A stretch of DNA of 10,234 nucleotides from Bacteroidota bacterium. Lineage in GTDB: Bacteria; Zhuqueibacterota; Zhuqueibacteria; Zhuqueibacterales; Geothermadaptataceae. The position numbers and the translations under genes are program-made. The stretch spans positions 1 to 10,234 of the forward strand of contig DRLW01000597.1 of assembly GCA_011375275.1 (NCBI GenBank). The letters run 5' to 3'. Shown here in pieces: positions 1 through 6,126 of this stretch. The notes below the pieces were generated by a model. The model searched no databases. It saw nothing but the letters and a program-made list of their open reading frames with translations, and was not told the origin of the DNA. Within the stretch, counting starts at the first letter, position 1; every line of letters starts with the position of its first letter.

Positions 1-150
1 AATTTTGCCCCCAACGACAATGTTGATAATCCCATAACCCATTTGGTGATCGTGGATTTAAATCCGGCCATGATGGAACCGATGGATTGGGGTTCTGGCC
101 TGGGTTTATTTATAGAGACCCACCGGTTGCCCATACTGAAAATCGAATGA
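1..150 (+). CDS. 3' end of an unidentified protein-coding gene (partial)
   Basis: The first + frame is open from the window edge to a TGA at 148-150, giving 49 codons with a protein-like mix of residues (for example HLVIVDLNPAMMEPMDW at about residues 14-30, then GSGLGLFIETHR). I do not recognise the family. The GSGLGLFI string superficially resembles the G2 box of histidine-kinase ATPase domains, but no other box is visible, so I do not use it. The fragment is somewhat more AT-rich than the genes to its right. A 49-codon open stretch can arise by chance, so this is a tentative call that needs the sequence left of the window. Confidence 0.4.
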   Translation, partial: NFAPNDNVDNPITHLVIVDLNPAMMEPMDWGSGLGLFIETHRLPILKIE

Positions 151-411
151 ATCCATTCAAACAGTTTTGTCTGCTGCTTTTTTGTTCAAAAAATAAAGCG
201 CTCGGGTCAGGTTTCAATATGCTTGAACTTCCCGGGCTGTAAAATAACTATCCCGGCCGGCATGCGCAAACGCAATCGCACACAGGCTGTCATGCCACAG
301 GGCCAGGTCTCTCCGGCCCCGTTCGCAACTCCCTTGCATCTGCCCCCGGTTTTTTTTACATTAGGCGTCTTTTCCCGAATACCACCATTCATCCCAAACA
401 ACAGTCACAAA
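151..411. other. Intergenic leader upstream of the kinase-RapZ gene
   Basis: This 261-nt stretch holds no convincing gene. The kinase reading frame runs open upstream to an ATG at 223, but the 63 codons between 223 and 412 encode a low-complexity, proline- and basic-rich stretch that does not look like part of the kinase fold, so I treat them as untranslated. An imperfect hairpin lies at 201-236: CTCGGG (201-206) pairs with CCCGGG (231-236), then GTTTCAA (211-217, one bulge) pairs with TTGAAC (223-228) around the loop TATGC. I see no clear sigma-70 promoter and no good Shine-Dalgarno before 412. Confidence 0.5.
201..236. repeat. Imperfect stem-loop in the leader of the kinase-RapZ operon
   Basis: The outer stem is six pairs (CTCGGG with CCCGGG, one G-T wobble). 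The inner stem is six pairs with one bulged T, closing a five-base loop. It lies about 175 nt before the chosen kinase start. On the minus strand it is followed by CGCTTTATTTTTTG, which would suit a terminator, but no minus-strand gene leads into it. On the plus strand it could be a leader structure. The role is unknown. Confidence 0.3.
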
Positions 412-1851
412 ATGAGCACACAGGCAATAGAACAGCAACTCGCACAGCTTTTCGAACAGTGGGCCGGGCACGCGCCGAAAAAGATCATCCCCATGCCGGC
501 ACACGGCTCGGACAGGAAATACTTCCGCCTGTATGGGAAAAAAGACACTGCAGTGGGTGCCTATAATCCTGACCGTCGCGAAAACATCGCTTTTCTGACT
601 TTTTCCCGGCACTTTCGCACCCTCGGCATCCCGGTTCCGGAAATCTATGCCGAAGATCTCGACCGCAATATCTACCTCGAGGAAGACCTCGGCGACACGA
701 CGTTATTTTCTTATCTGACCGAAACCCGCGCACAGGAGGGCTTTTCGGATCAGCTCATCAGCGTGTACGAGCAGGTCATCCGCTGGCTGCCGCGGATCCA
801 GATCAGCGCTGCGCAGGGGCTGGACTTCAGCGTTTGTTATCCGCGCAGCAGTTTCGACCGCCAGTCGATGATGTGGGACCTGAACTATTTTAAATATTAT
901 TTTCTCAAGCTGGCGAAAATCCCCTTTGACGAGCAGTATCTCGAAGATGATTTTGTCCGTTTCACCGATTTCCTGCTCTCTGCTGATCGTGATTATTTCC
1001 TCTTCCGCGATTTCCAGTCCCGTAATATCATGCTGCGCGACGGCCAGCCTTTTTTCATCGACTACCAGGGCGGGCGCAAGGGCGCCCTGCAGTACGATGT
1101 CGCGTCCCTGCTCTTCGATGCCAAAGCGGATATCCCGCAGGAGGTGCGCGATCACCTGCTCGAGGTGTACATGGACAGCACCGCCGAACTCATCGACCTC
1201 GATCGTAAAAAATTCCGGCAGTACTACCACGGCTACGTTCTCATCCGCATCATGCAGGCGCTCGGCGCCTATGGCTTCCGCGGCTTTTATGAGCGCAAAA
1301 CCCATTTTCTCAAAAGCGTACCCTTTGCCATCCGCAATCTCGAATGGCTGCTGAGTGAAATCGACCTGCCGGTGGAGTTGCCGGCGCTGACCCAGGCCTG
1401 GAAAGGGCTGGTGCGCTCTTCCTGGCTGCGCCAGCTCGGGGGGGCAGACCTCAGGCTGCGCGTGCGCATCCAGAGTTTTTCCTTCAAGCGCGGCATCCCC
1501 TGGGATGACCGTGGCCACGGCGGCGGCTTTGTCTTCGATTGCCGTTCTCTGCCGAACCCCGGGCGCTATCCGGAGTACGCTGAGGTCAATGGCATGGATG
1601 AACCGGTGATCGCTTTTCTGCAAAAGGAGCAGGAGGTCACAGAGTTCCTCAAACACGTCTATGCCATCGTCGATCAGGCGGTGGAAAACTATCAGAAACG
1701 GAATTTCACCGATCTGATGGTTTCTTTTGGCTGTACCGGCGGGCAACACCGTTCGGTCTATTGCGCCGAACGTCTGGCCGAACATCTGAAGGCCGAGTAC
1801 GACATCGAAGTGGAAGTGCGCCATCGCGAGCAGGAAATGCTGGGGAGCTGA
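412..1851 (+). CDS. AmgK-like sugar kinase fused to a RapZ C-terminal domain
   Basis: This cytoplasmic protein has 479 residues and two domains. Residues about 20-320 form an aminoglycoside-phosphotransferase-type kinase of the AmgK kind: a GSDRKYFRL nucleotide-loop motif at 32-40, a catalytic loop FRDFQSRNIM at 198-207 (catalytic D200, N205), and the metal-binding IDYQGG at 216-221 (D217). AmgK phosphorylates MurNAc or GlcNAc at C1. Residues about 346-475 match the C-terminal domain of the RNase adapter RapZ: FSFKRGIPWDD, GGGFVFDCRSLPNPG and the GCTGGQHRSV loop at 440-449. In E. coli this domain is the part that binds glucosamine-6-phosphate and RNA. The P-loop N-terminal domain of RapZ is absent. 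The start at 412 (MSTQAIEQQ) is chosen because the kinase fold begins there; it has no strong Shine-Dalgarno, and an in-frame ATG at 223 is the alternative. The nucleotidyltransferase gene starts one base after the stop codon. The sugar specificity is inferred; another hexose or hexosamine is possible. Confidence 0.88.
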   Translation: MSTQAIEQQLAQLFEQWAGHAPKKIIPMPAHGSDRKYFRLYGKKDTAVGAYNPDRRENIAFLTFSRHFRTLGIPVPEIYAEDLDRNIYLEEDLGDTTLFSYLTETRAQEGFSDQLISVYEQVIRWLPRIQISAAQGLDFSVCYPRSSFDRQSMMWDLNYFKYYFLKLAKIPFDEQYLEDDFVRFTDFLLSADRDYFLFRDFQSRNIMLRDGQPFFIDYQGGRKGALQYDVASLLFDAKADIPQEVRDHLLEVYMDSTAELIDLDRKKFRQYYHGYVLIRIMQALGAYGFRGFYERKTHFLKSVPFAIRNLEWLLSEIDLPVELPALTQAWKGLVRSSWLRQLGGADLRLRVRIQSFSFKRGIPWDDRGHGGGFVFDCRSLPNPGRYPEYAEVNGMDEPVIAFLQKEQEVTEFLKHVYAIVDQAVENYQKRNFTDLMVSFGCTGGQHRSVYCAERLAEHLKAEYDIEVEVRHREQEMLGS

Positions 1852-1852
1852 G

Positions 1853-2608
1853 ATGAAAGGAATGATCTTCGCCGCCGGCCTTGGTACGCGCCTGCGCCCG
1901 CTCACGGATACAACACCCAAAGCTCTGATCGAGGTTGAAGGCACCCCTCTCCTGGAGCACATCATCACCAAACTGCGGGCTTTCGGCCTGGATGGCCTGA
2001 TCATCAATGTACATCACCATGCGCAACAGATCATCGACTTTGTGCGTGCCCGGGGAGATTTTGGCATGGAGATCGTCTTTTCGCATGAGCCGGATTTGCT
2101 CAGCACCGGCGGGGGGCTGAAGCAGGCCGGCTGGTTTCTGCGCGACAGCGACCCCTTCCTGCTGCATAACGTCGATGTGCTCACAGACCTGCCTCTCGCT
2201 GATATGCTGCAACAGCACCGGCAACGCGCTCCGCTGGCGAGCATTGCCGTGCGCCAGCGCGACACGCAACGCTATTTTCTTTTTGATGAGAGCCTGCAGC
2301 TCTGTGGCTGGGAATCTCTGCAGAGCGGAGAGAAACGCATCGCACGCGAGGGCGCCGGCACACTCCAACGCCTGTCCTTTATGGGAATCCACATCATCTC
2401 GCCACGCATTTTTTCCCTTTTTGAAGAAAGCGGCCGTTTTTCCATCGTCGATGTCTACCTGCGCCTTGCTGCTGCCGGGGAGAGCATCATCGGCTACCGC
2501 GATGATCACAGCCGCTGGCTCGATCTCGGCCGGATGGAGAACTTCCACAATGCGCGCCGGATTTTGGGAGATGATTTTTTTGACACATCCTCACATTCTG
2601 TGGAGTGA
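1853..2608 (+). CDS. MurU-like sugar-1-phosphate nucleotidyltransferase
   Basis: The 251-residue protein is a cytoplasmic nucleotidyltransferase of the NTP_transferase family, which joins a sugar-1-phosphate to an NTP to give an NDP-sugar and pyrophosphate. The signature GLGTRLRPLTDTTPKAL lies at residues 9-25, with the usual lysine at 23. LSTGGGL at 83-89 lines the nucleotide site, NVDVLTDL at 106-113 carries the metal-binding aspartate D108, and WLDLGRMENFHNA at 222-234 supplies the second conserved aspartate. The short length without a C-terminal beta-helix fits MurU or the short mannose-1-phosphate guanylyltransferase/HddC-like enzymes. Its start lies one base after the kinase-RapZ stop, with GGGGAG at 1842-1847 as ribosome binding site, so the two are almost certainly cotranscribed. 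By analogy with Pseudomonas AmgK-MurU, it would uridylylate the kinase product, for example MurNAc-1-phosphate. The base and sugar are not readable from sequence alone. Confidence 0.88.
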   Translation: MKGMIFAAGLGTRLRPLTDTTPKALIEVEGTPLLEHIITKLRAFGLDGLIINVHHHAQQIIDFVRARGDFGMEIVFSHEPDLLSTGGGLKQAGWFLRDSDPFLLHNVDVLTDLPLADMLQQHRQRAPLASIAVRQRDTQRYFLFDESLQLCGWESLQSGEKRIAREGAGTLQRLSFMGIHIISPRIFSLFEESGRFSIVDVYLRLAAAGESIIGYRDDHSRWLDLGRMENFHNARRILGDDFFDTSSHSVE

Positions 2609-2633
2609 GCAGGATCTCCCTGGCAGGATATAC

Positions 2634-2798
2634 CGTTCGTAGTGCGCGCTTCAGCGCGCCAGAAACTCGCCAATTTTTCCGGAGCGGCGAAATCCCCTCG
2701 GCTCAGGTGCGACTTGCGGCGCTGGCAATGTCGCATCACGCTTGTGCACTGCCCCGCAGGAGCGGGGCAAAGGGGGCGTGGGAGCGGGGGAGCGGGAA
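2634..2798 (+). repeat. Repeat unit 1 (about 165 bp)
   Basis: The unit starts with CGTTCGTAG and the palindrome GCGCGC-TTCA-GCGCGC (2644-2659). GTAG at 2639-2642 stands just before the palindrome, as in REP elements. It ends with the hairpin GCCCCGC-AGGA-GCGGGGC at 2751-2768 and a G-rich tail. Between them TGCGAC (2708-2713) and GTCGCA form a further, weaker pair. Confidence 0.8.
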
Positions 2799-2991
2799 CG
2801 TTCGTAGTGCGCGCTTCAGCGCGCCCTGAAGTCGCCAATTTTTCCGGTGTAGCGAAATCCCCTCGGCCCGGGTGCGACTTGCGGCGCAGGCCGTGTCTCA
2901 TCACGCTTGTGCACTGCCCCGCAGGAGCGGGGCAAAAGGGGCGTCACACCGCAGGAGCGGTGTGACGAGAAGGGAGCGGGGGGAGCGGAAA
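2799..2991 (+). repeat. Repeat unit 2 (about 193 bp, with an extra hairpin)
   Basis: The unit has the same opening block as unit 1, with GTAG at 2804-2807 and the palindrome at 2809-2824. It carries the same GCCCCGC-AGGA-GCGGGGC hairpin at 2916-2933 and then an additional one at 2943-2966, which accounts for most of its greater length. Single-base changes relative to unit 1 are scattered through the body. Confidence 0.8.
2943..2966. repeat. Perfect 10-bp-stem hairpin with AGGA loop
   Basis: GTCACACCGC at 2943-2952 pairs exactly with GCGGTGTGAC at 2957-2966 around the loop AGGA. The inner CCGC-AGGA-GCGG core is the same as in the hairpins at 2751-2768 and 2916-2933, but the outer stem differs on both sides so that pairing is kept. 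No T-run follows, so it is not a standard intrinsic terminator. Confidence 0.8.
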
Positions 2992-3040
2992 CGTTCGTAG
3001 TGCGCGCTTCAGCGCGCCTCCAATTTTACCGTGCTGGCGA
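2992..3040 (+). repeat. Repeat unit 3 (truncated)
   Basis: The opening block is identical to units 1 and 2 (GTAG at 2997-3000, palindrome at 3002-3017). It is followed by only about 22 nt similar to the start of the repeat body, and then the sequence diverges 47 nt before the amylase start codon. Confidence 0.7.
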
Positions 3041-3077
3041 CTCAATGAAACCCAAATCTTTCTCCACTAAACAGATC

Positions 3078-3081
3078 AGGA
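3078..3081 (+). promoter_or_regulatory. Ribosome binding site deciding the amylase start
   Basis: AGGA lies five bases before the ATG at 3087. The upstream in-frame ATG at 3045 has no such site, and the still longer extension reads through repeat DNA. The signal peptide begins directly at 3087, which agrees. Confidence 0.65.
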
Positions 3082-3086
3082 ACCCG

Positions 3087-5489
3087 ATGAAATCCATGAT
3101 ATTCTCTCTGCTTCTGCTCTTTGTGTTCAACCTGGGATGCGGCCCGTCGCACGGGCTGGAAACGATCCGCGATGTCATCAAACCGCTGCGTCTCGCTTCG
3201 GGTAAGGCGGATACCGTGCTGGTCAGCGACCTGTTTTTCGCCCATGACTATACGCTGGATTTTTCGGACCATGCGGACATCTCCCTGCAATGGCAGCCGC
3301 AGAGCGCCACGCTTATCCTGCGCCCTGATGCAGAATTCGAAGGCGCCACGACCATCGACTTTTCTTTTCATGGACAGCACCTGTCTATCCCGGTTTTTGT
3401 CGAAAAAAAACAGCGCCATCGCTTCAGCTACCGCCCGCCGCAAAAGCCCGGCTCCCTGACACTGTTCGGCTCGTTCAACTCCTGGAACCGCAGCGATATC
3501 CGCATGCTCGATGAAAACGGCGATGGTGAGTACAGCGTCGAAGTTGAGCTCGATCCCGGGCGCTACGAATACCGTTTCTTCATGGATGAAAAGGAGTTCC
3601 CCGATCCGAACAACCCGAGGAAAGTGCTCAATCCCTTCGGCGAATACAACTCACTGCTCATCGTCGAGCCGAGGTTTCCGCACCGCGCAGAGCTGCATAT
3701 TCTGGGCATGTCCGGCGATGCTGACAACATCACGCTGGAGTTCATGTACAGCCACGAGAAACAGCCCGGCAAGCTGGAAGCGCAGCAGGTTCTCGCCCTG
3801 CTCGACAACAGCCGTGTTGCGCGGGAGAACATCGCCGTCTCCGGCAACCGGATCAGCGTACACCTGCCCAAAACCCGGCTGTCCGGGCGCACCTCTCTGC
3901 GCGTGGCTGTCAGCCAGAACGGCCAGAGCACCCTGTTCGTCACCGTGCCGATGCAGAACGGCGTGCCGCTGCGTTCGGCAGAGCAGAATTTCACCTGGCA
4001 GGATGCGATCATCTACTCCGTGATGGTCGATCGTTTTCACGACGGCGACCCGGACAACACCCGCCCAGTGGATGACCCGCGTGTCAAGCCCAAGGCCAAT
4101 TTCTACGGCGGCGATCTGCAGGGCATTCTCGACAAACTCGAAGCCGGATATTTCGACTCCCTCGGCGTCAACGTGCTCTGGCTTTCTCCTGTAGTGCGCA
4201 ACACCGATAAAGCATGGCAGGAATATCCTCCGCCGCGGGAGTTCTTTGCCGCGTATCACGGTTACTGGCCCGTGGATTCACGTTCCGTGGATGAGCGTTT
4301 CGGCGATATGGCCCTGCTGCGCACGCTGGTGCAGCGGGCGCACGAACGCGGCATCCGCATTCTTCTCGACTTCATCGCCAACCATGTGCACAAAGACCAT
4401 CCTTTTTACAGCCGGCACCGCGACTGGTTCGGCACCGTTGAGCTGCCCGACGGGCGGAAAAATATCCGTCTGTGGGATGAGTACCGCCTGACCACCTGGT
4501 TCGAGCCCTACCTGCCCTCATTCGACTACCAGAATTCCGATGAGGCCCTGCAGGTCATGACTGACAACGCGATCTGGTGGCTGCAGAGAACCGGCGTCGA
4601 TGGCTTCCGGCAGGATGCGGTCAAGCATATTCCAAACCGTTTCTGGCGCACGCTGACGCGCAAAATCCGCCTGCACGTCGATCCACATCGCGAAATTCCT
4701 GTGTACCAGATCGGCGAAACATTCGGTGGCTATGACCTTGTCAGCTCCTATGTGACAGCCGGCCAGCTCGACGCCCAGTTCGATTTCAACCTCTTCGACC
4801 CGGCCAAACGCGCCTTTCTCAGCGAGGACGGCCATTTCCGCGATCTCGCAGCCGGCATCCATAAAACGTTTACCGTGTACGGGATGAATCATCTCATGGG
4901 CAATATCATGGACAGCCACGACCAGGTGCGTTACATGGCTTTCGCCGATGGCGATATCACCCTGACCACACCCGATGCTGTTGCCGTGGGCTGGGAAAAT
5001 CCACCACAGGTAGATGACCCGGCCAGCTACCAGCGCGCCCGGTTGTACATGACCTGGCTGCTCACCATACCCGGCGTGCCGACGCTCTACTACGGCGACG
5101 AAATCGGCATGACCGGTGCTGCAGACCCGGATAACCGCAGACCCATGCGCTTCGGCGCGCAGCTCAACGCGCACGAGCGCGAGATGTGGCAGAAAGTCGC
5201 CCGGCTGGTACACCTGCGCAGGCAGCATTCAGCCCTGCGGCACGGCGATTTCCACATTCTCCTGGCAGAAAAACACACCATGGCGTACATGCGGTCTGAT
5301 GTCTATGAGCGAATCATCGTGGCATTGAATAAAAGCCGGAAAAAGCAACACGTAACGATCCCTGTGCCGGAATTTTACGATTTAAAGCGAGCAACGGACA
5401 TGCTCGGAGGAGAGCAGTTCACGATTTCGGGGAACAGGCTGCAGCTCGTGCTTGCGCCTGAAAGCGGTATGATTTTACTGGCAGAATAA
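3087..5489 (+). CDS. Secreted GH13 alpha-amylase-family glycoside hydrolase, putative lipoprotein
   Basis: The protein has 800 residues. It starts with a signal peptide, MKSMIFSLLLLFVFNLGC, whose cysteine at 18 after glycine suggests lipidation, although the lipobox is atypical (N and L at -3 and -2). Residues about 25-105 look like an all-beta Ig- or cadherin-like module. Residues about 120-195 (LTLFGSFNSWNR, DGEYSVEVELDPGRYEYRF) are a CBM48-type glycogen/starch-binding module. A further beta stretch runs to about 290. The GH13 barrel follows with all four signature regions: YHGYWPVD at 390, DFIANHVH at 428, GFRQDAVKH at 506 (nucleophile D510), QIGETF at 541 (acid/base E544) and MDSHDQVR at 608 (D612). 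The catalytic triad is complete. The expected reaction is cleavage or transfer of alpha-1,4 (or 1,6) glucans in the periplasm or at the cell surface; neopullulanase- or cyclomaltodextrinase-like activity is possible and the subfamily is unresolved. A C-terminal beta domain ends the protein. It stands alone, bounded by repeats upstream and a convergent gene downstream. Confidence 0.9.
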   Translation: MKSMIFSLLLLFVFNLGCGPSHGLETIRDVIKPLRLASGKADTVLVSDLFFAHDYTLDFSDHADISLQWQPQSATLILRPDAEFEGATTIDFSFHGQHLSIPVFVEKKQRHRFSYRPPQKPGSLTLFGSFNSWNRSDIRMLDENGDGEYSVEVELDPGRYEYRFFMDEKEFPDPNNPRKVLNPFGEYNSLLIVEPRFPHRAELHILGMSGDADNITLEFMYSHEKQPGKLEAQQVLALLDNSRVARENIAVSGNRISVHLPKTRLSGRTSLRVAVSQNGQSTLFVTVPMQNGVPLRSAEQNFTWQDAIIYSVMVDRFHDGDPDNTRPVDDPRVKPKANFYGGDLQGILDKLEAGYFDSLGVNVLWLSPVVRNTDKAWQEYPPPREFFAAYHGYWPVDSRSVDERFGDMALLRTLVQRAHERGIRILLDFIANHVHKDHPFYSRHRDWFGTVELPDGRKNIRLWDEYRLTTWFEPYLPSFDYQNSDEALQVMTDNAIWWLQRTGVDGFRQDAVKHIPNRFWRTLTRKIRLHVDPHREIPVYQIGETFGGYDLVSSYVTAGQLDAQFDFNLFDPAKRAFLSEDGHFRDLAAGIHKTFTVYGMNHLMGNIMDSHDQVRYMAFADGDITLTTPDAVAVGWENPPQVDDPASYQRARLYMTWLLTIPGVPTLYYGDEIGMTGAADPDNRRPMRFGAQLNAHEREMWQKVARLVHLRRQHSALRHGDFHILLAEKHTMAYMRSDVYERIIVALNKSRKKQHVTIPVPEFYDLKRATDMLGGEQFTISGNRLQLVLAPESGMILLAE

Positions 5490-5494
5490 ACAGC

Positions 5495-5531
5495 CTGCAG
5501 CCGCGTTCCCTCTGACCGAACGCGGCTGCAG
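5495..5531. terminator. Bidirectional hairpin terminator between convergent genes
   Basis: CTGCAGCCGCGTTC at 5495-5508 pairs perfectly over 14 bases with GAACGCGGCTGCAG at 5518-5531, leaving a nine-base loop. It fills the 51-nt gap between the stop codons of the amylase gene and the thioredoxin gene. The plus side lacks a T-run; the minus side continues as GCTGTTTATT, modestly T-rich. Its position and stem argue for a shared transcription end, perhaps with help from other factors. Confidence 0.7.
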
Positions 5532-5540
5532 CATAGCTCA

Positions 5541-5981
5541 TCACGATGCGGTGAGATGGTTTTTGATCATGCTTTCGATCTGCTCTTTCGACTTAACGCC
5601 GACGAATTTATCGACGATCTCGCCATTTTTAAAAAAGAGCACTGTGGGCAGAAACTGAATACCATACTTCTTGCTTATGGCCGGATTTTTATCCGTATCC
5701 AGCGCAACGACTTTGATCTGCCCGGTATATTCCGTCGCCAGAGCTTCGAGGTGGGGTTTGATAATCTTGCACGGCCCGCACCAGACCGCCCAGAAATCCA
5801 CCAGTACCAGTTTATCAGCCTGCAGCACTTCCTGATCAAAATTCTGATCTGTTACCGCAGCAACCGGGCCGGCCTTCTCCGCTCCACCTGCCGCGCCTTT
5901 TTCCTGCTGCGAAGCAGCTTTGTCTTCTCCGGAACATCCAGCCAGCGCAGCGGCCAGAACCAGAATTGCAAATACTCTCAT
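5541..5981 (-). CDS. Thioredoxin-fold lipoprotein with WCGPC active site
   Basis: The protein has 146 residues and opens with a clear lipoprotein signal, MRVFAILVLAAALAGC, with lipobox LAGC and cysteine 16. A flexible A/E/K/G-rich linker (about 17-40) leads to a complete thioredoxin domain: VDFWAVWCGPCK with the redox pair C68 and C71, ALDTDKNP in the central sheet, and the cis-proline at FLPT (P112). It should act as a membrane-anchored thiol-disulfide oxidoreductase outside the cytoplasm. The active site and spacing are those of cytoplasmic TrxA; the central insertion of TlpA/ResA proteins is lacking. The start at 5981 is supported by AAGGAG five bases upstream and by the signal peptide; a 41-codon in-frame extension to 6104 is rejected. 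It lies 145 nt downstream of the giant TPR lipoprotein gene on the same strand, so cotranscription is possible but not shown. Redox partner unknown. Confidence 0.9.
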   Translation of the reverse strand: MRVFAILVLAAALAGCSGEDKAASQQEKGAAGGAEKAGPVAAVTDQNFDQEVLQADKLVLVDFWAVWCGPCKIIKPHLEALATEYTGQIKVVALDTDKNPAISKKYGIQFLPTVLFFKNGEIVDKFVGVKSKEQIESMIKNHLTAS

Positions 5982-5986
5982 GTTGA

Positions 5987-5992
5987 CTCCTT
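5987..5992 (-). promoter_or_regulatory. Ribosome binding site of the thioredoxin lipoprotein gene
   Basis: On the minus strand AAGGAG stands five bases before the ATG at 5981. This strong site, together with the signal peptide right after the ATG, fixes the start and excludes the longer in-frame reading. Confidence 0.75.
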
Positions 5993-6005
5993 GGTTTATT
6001 GAAAT

Positions 6006-6024
6006 TGAACAGCGGTTTTGTTCA
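6006..6024 (-). promoter_or_regulatory. Inverted repeat in the thioredoxin gene leader
   Basis: TGAACA at 6006-6011 and TGTTCA at 6019-6024 form a perfect six-base inverted repeat with a seven-base spacer. It lies about 14 nt upstream of the ribosome binding site. It could be an operator or a small leader hairpin; a chance occurrence cannot be excluded from a single copy. Confidence 0.25.
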
Positions 6025-6126
6025 GACTTTTTCACAATAAAGCGCTTGGCACGGAGGAAGTCGGAATAGCCGAAAATCAACCCCGCGCGTCCACATCTTT
6101 TCATCCATCACCTAACTTCTGCCAGC

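Larger units (their letters stand above)
2609..3086. repeat. Intergenic array of hairpin-rich repeats
   Basis: This gap of about 480 nt has no credible gene and is mostly repeat. Three copies begin with the same 27-nt block, at 2634, 2799 and 2992, so the spacing is 165 and then 193 nt. Copies one and two continue with a similar body: GCCAATTTTTCCGG, then GCGAAATCCCCTCGG, then GGTGCGACTTGCGGCG, and a hairpin near the end. Copy three stops at about 3040, shortly before the amylase start. The short reading frames across this region on both strands translate the same repeated peptide in each copy, the mark of repeat DNA rather than genes. Confidence 0.85.

Noticed and set aside
91..114. Histidine-kinase G2 box in the left partial gene (GSGLGLFI)
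   Set aside because: No N box or DxGxG box is seen in the readable fragment and the gene ends soon after. The match is likely chance.
178..236. Minus-strand intrinsic terminator formed by the 201-236 hairpin and the T-rich stretch beyond it
   Set aside because: No minus-strand gene transcribes toward it, so I list only the hairpin without a function.
703..2007. Long minus-strand open frame (434 codons) opposite the kinase-RapZ gene
   Set aside because: It lies wholly antisense to two well-recognised genes and its translation has no recognisable motif. Such shadows are common in GC-rich coding DNA.
2506..2965. Small open frames on both strands in the 2609-3086 gap
   Set aside because: They translate the same repeated peptide in each repeat copy, have no ribosome binding site, and overlap hairpins.
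5982..6104. Longer N-terminus for the thioredoxin protein from an ATG at 6104
   Set aside because: It would bury the lipoprotein signal peptide inside the chain, and the downstream ATG at 5981 has a strong ribosome binding site.
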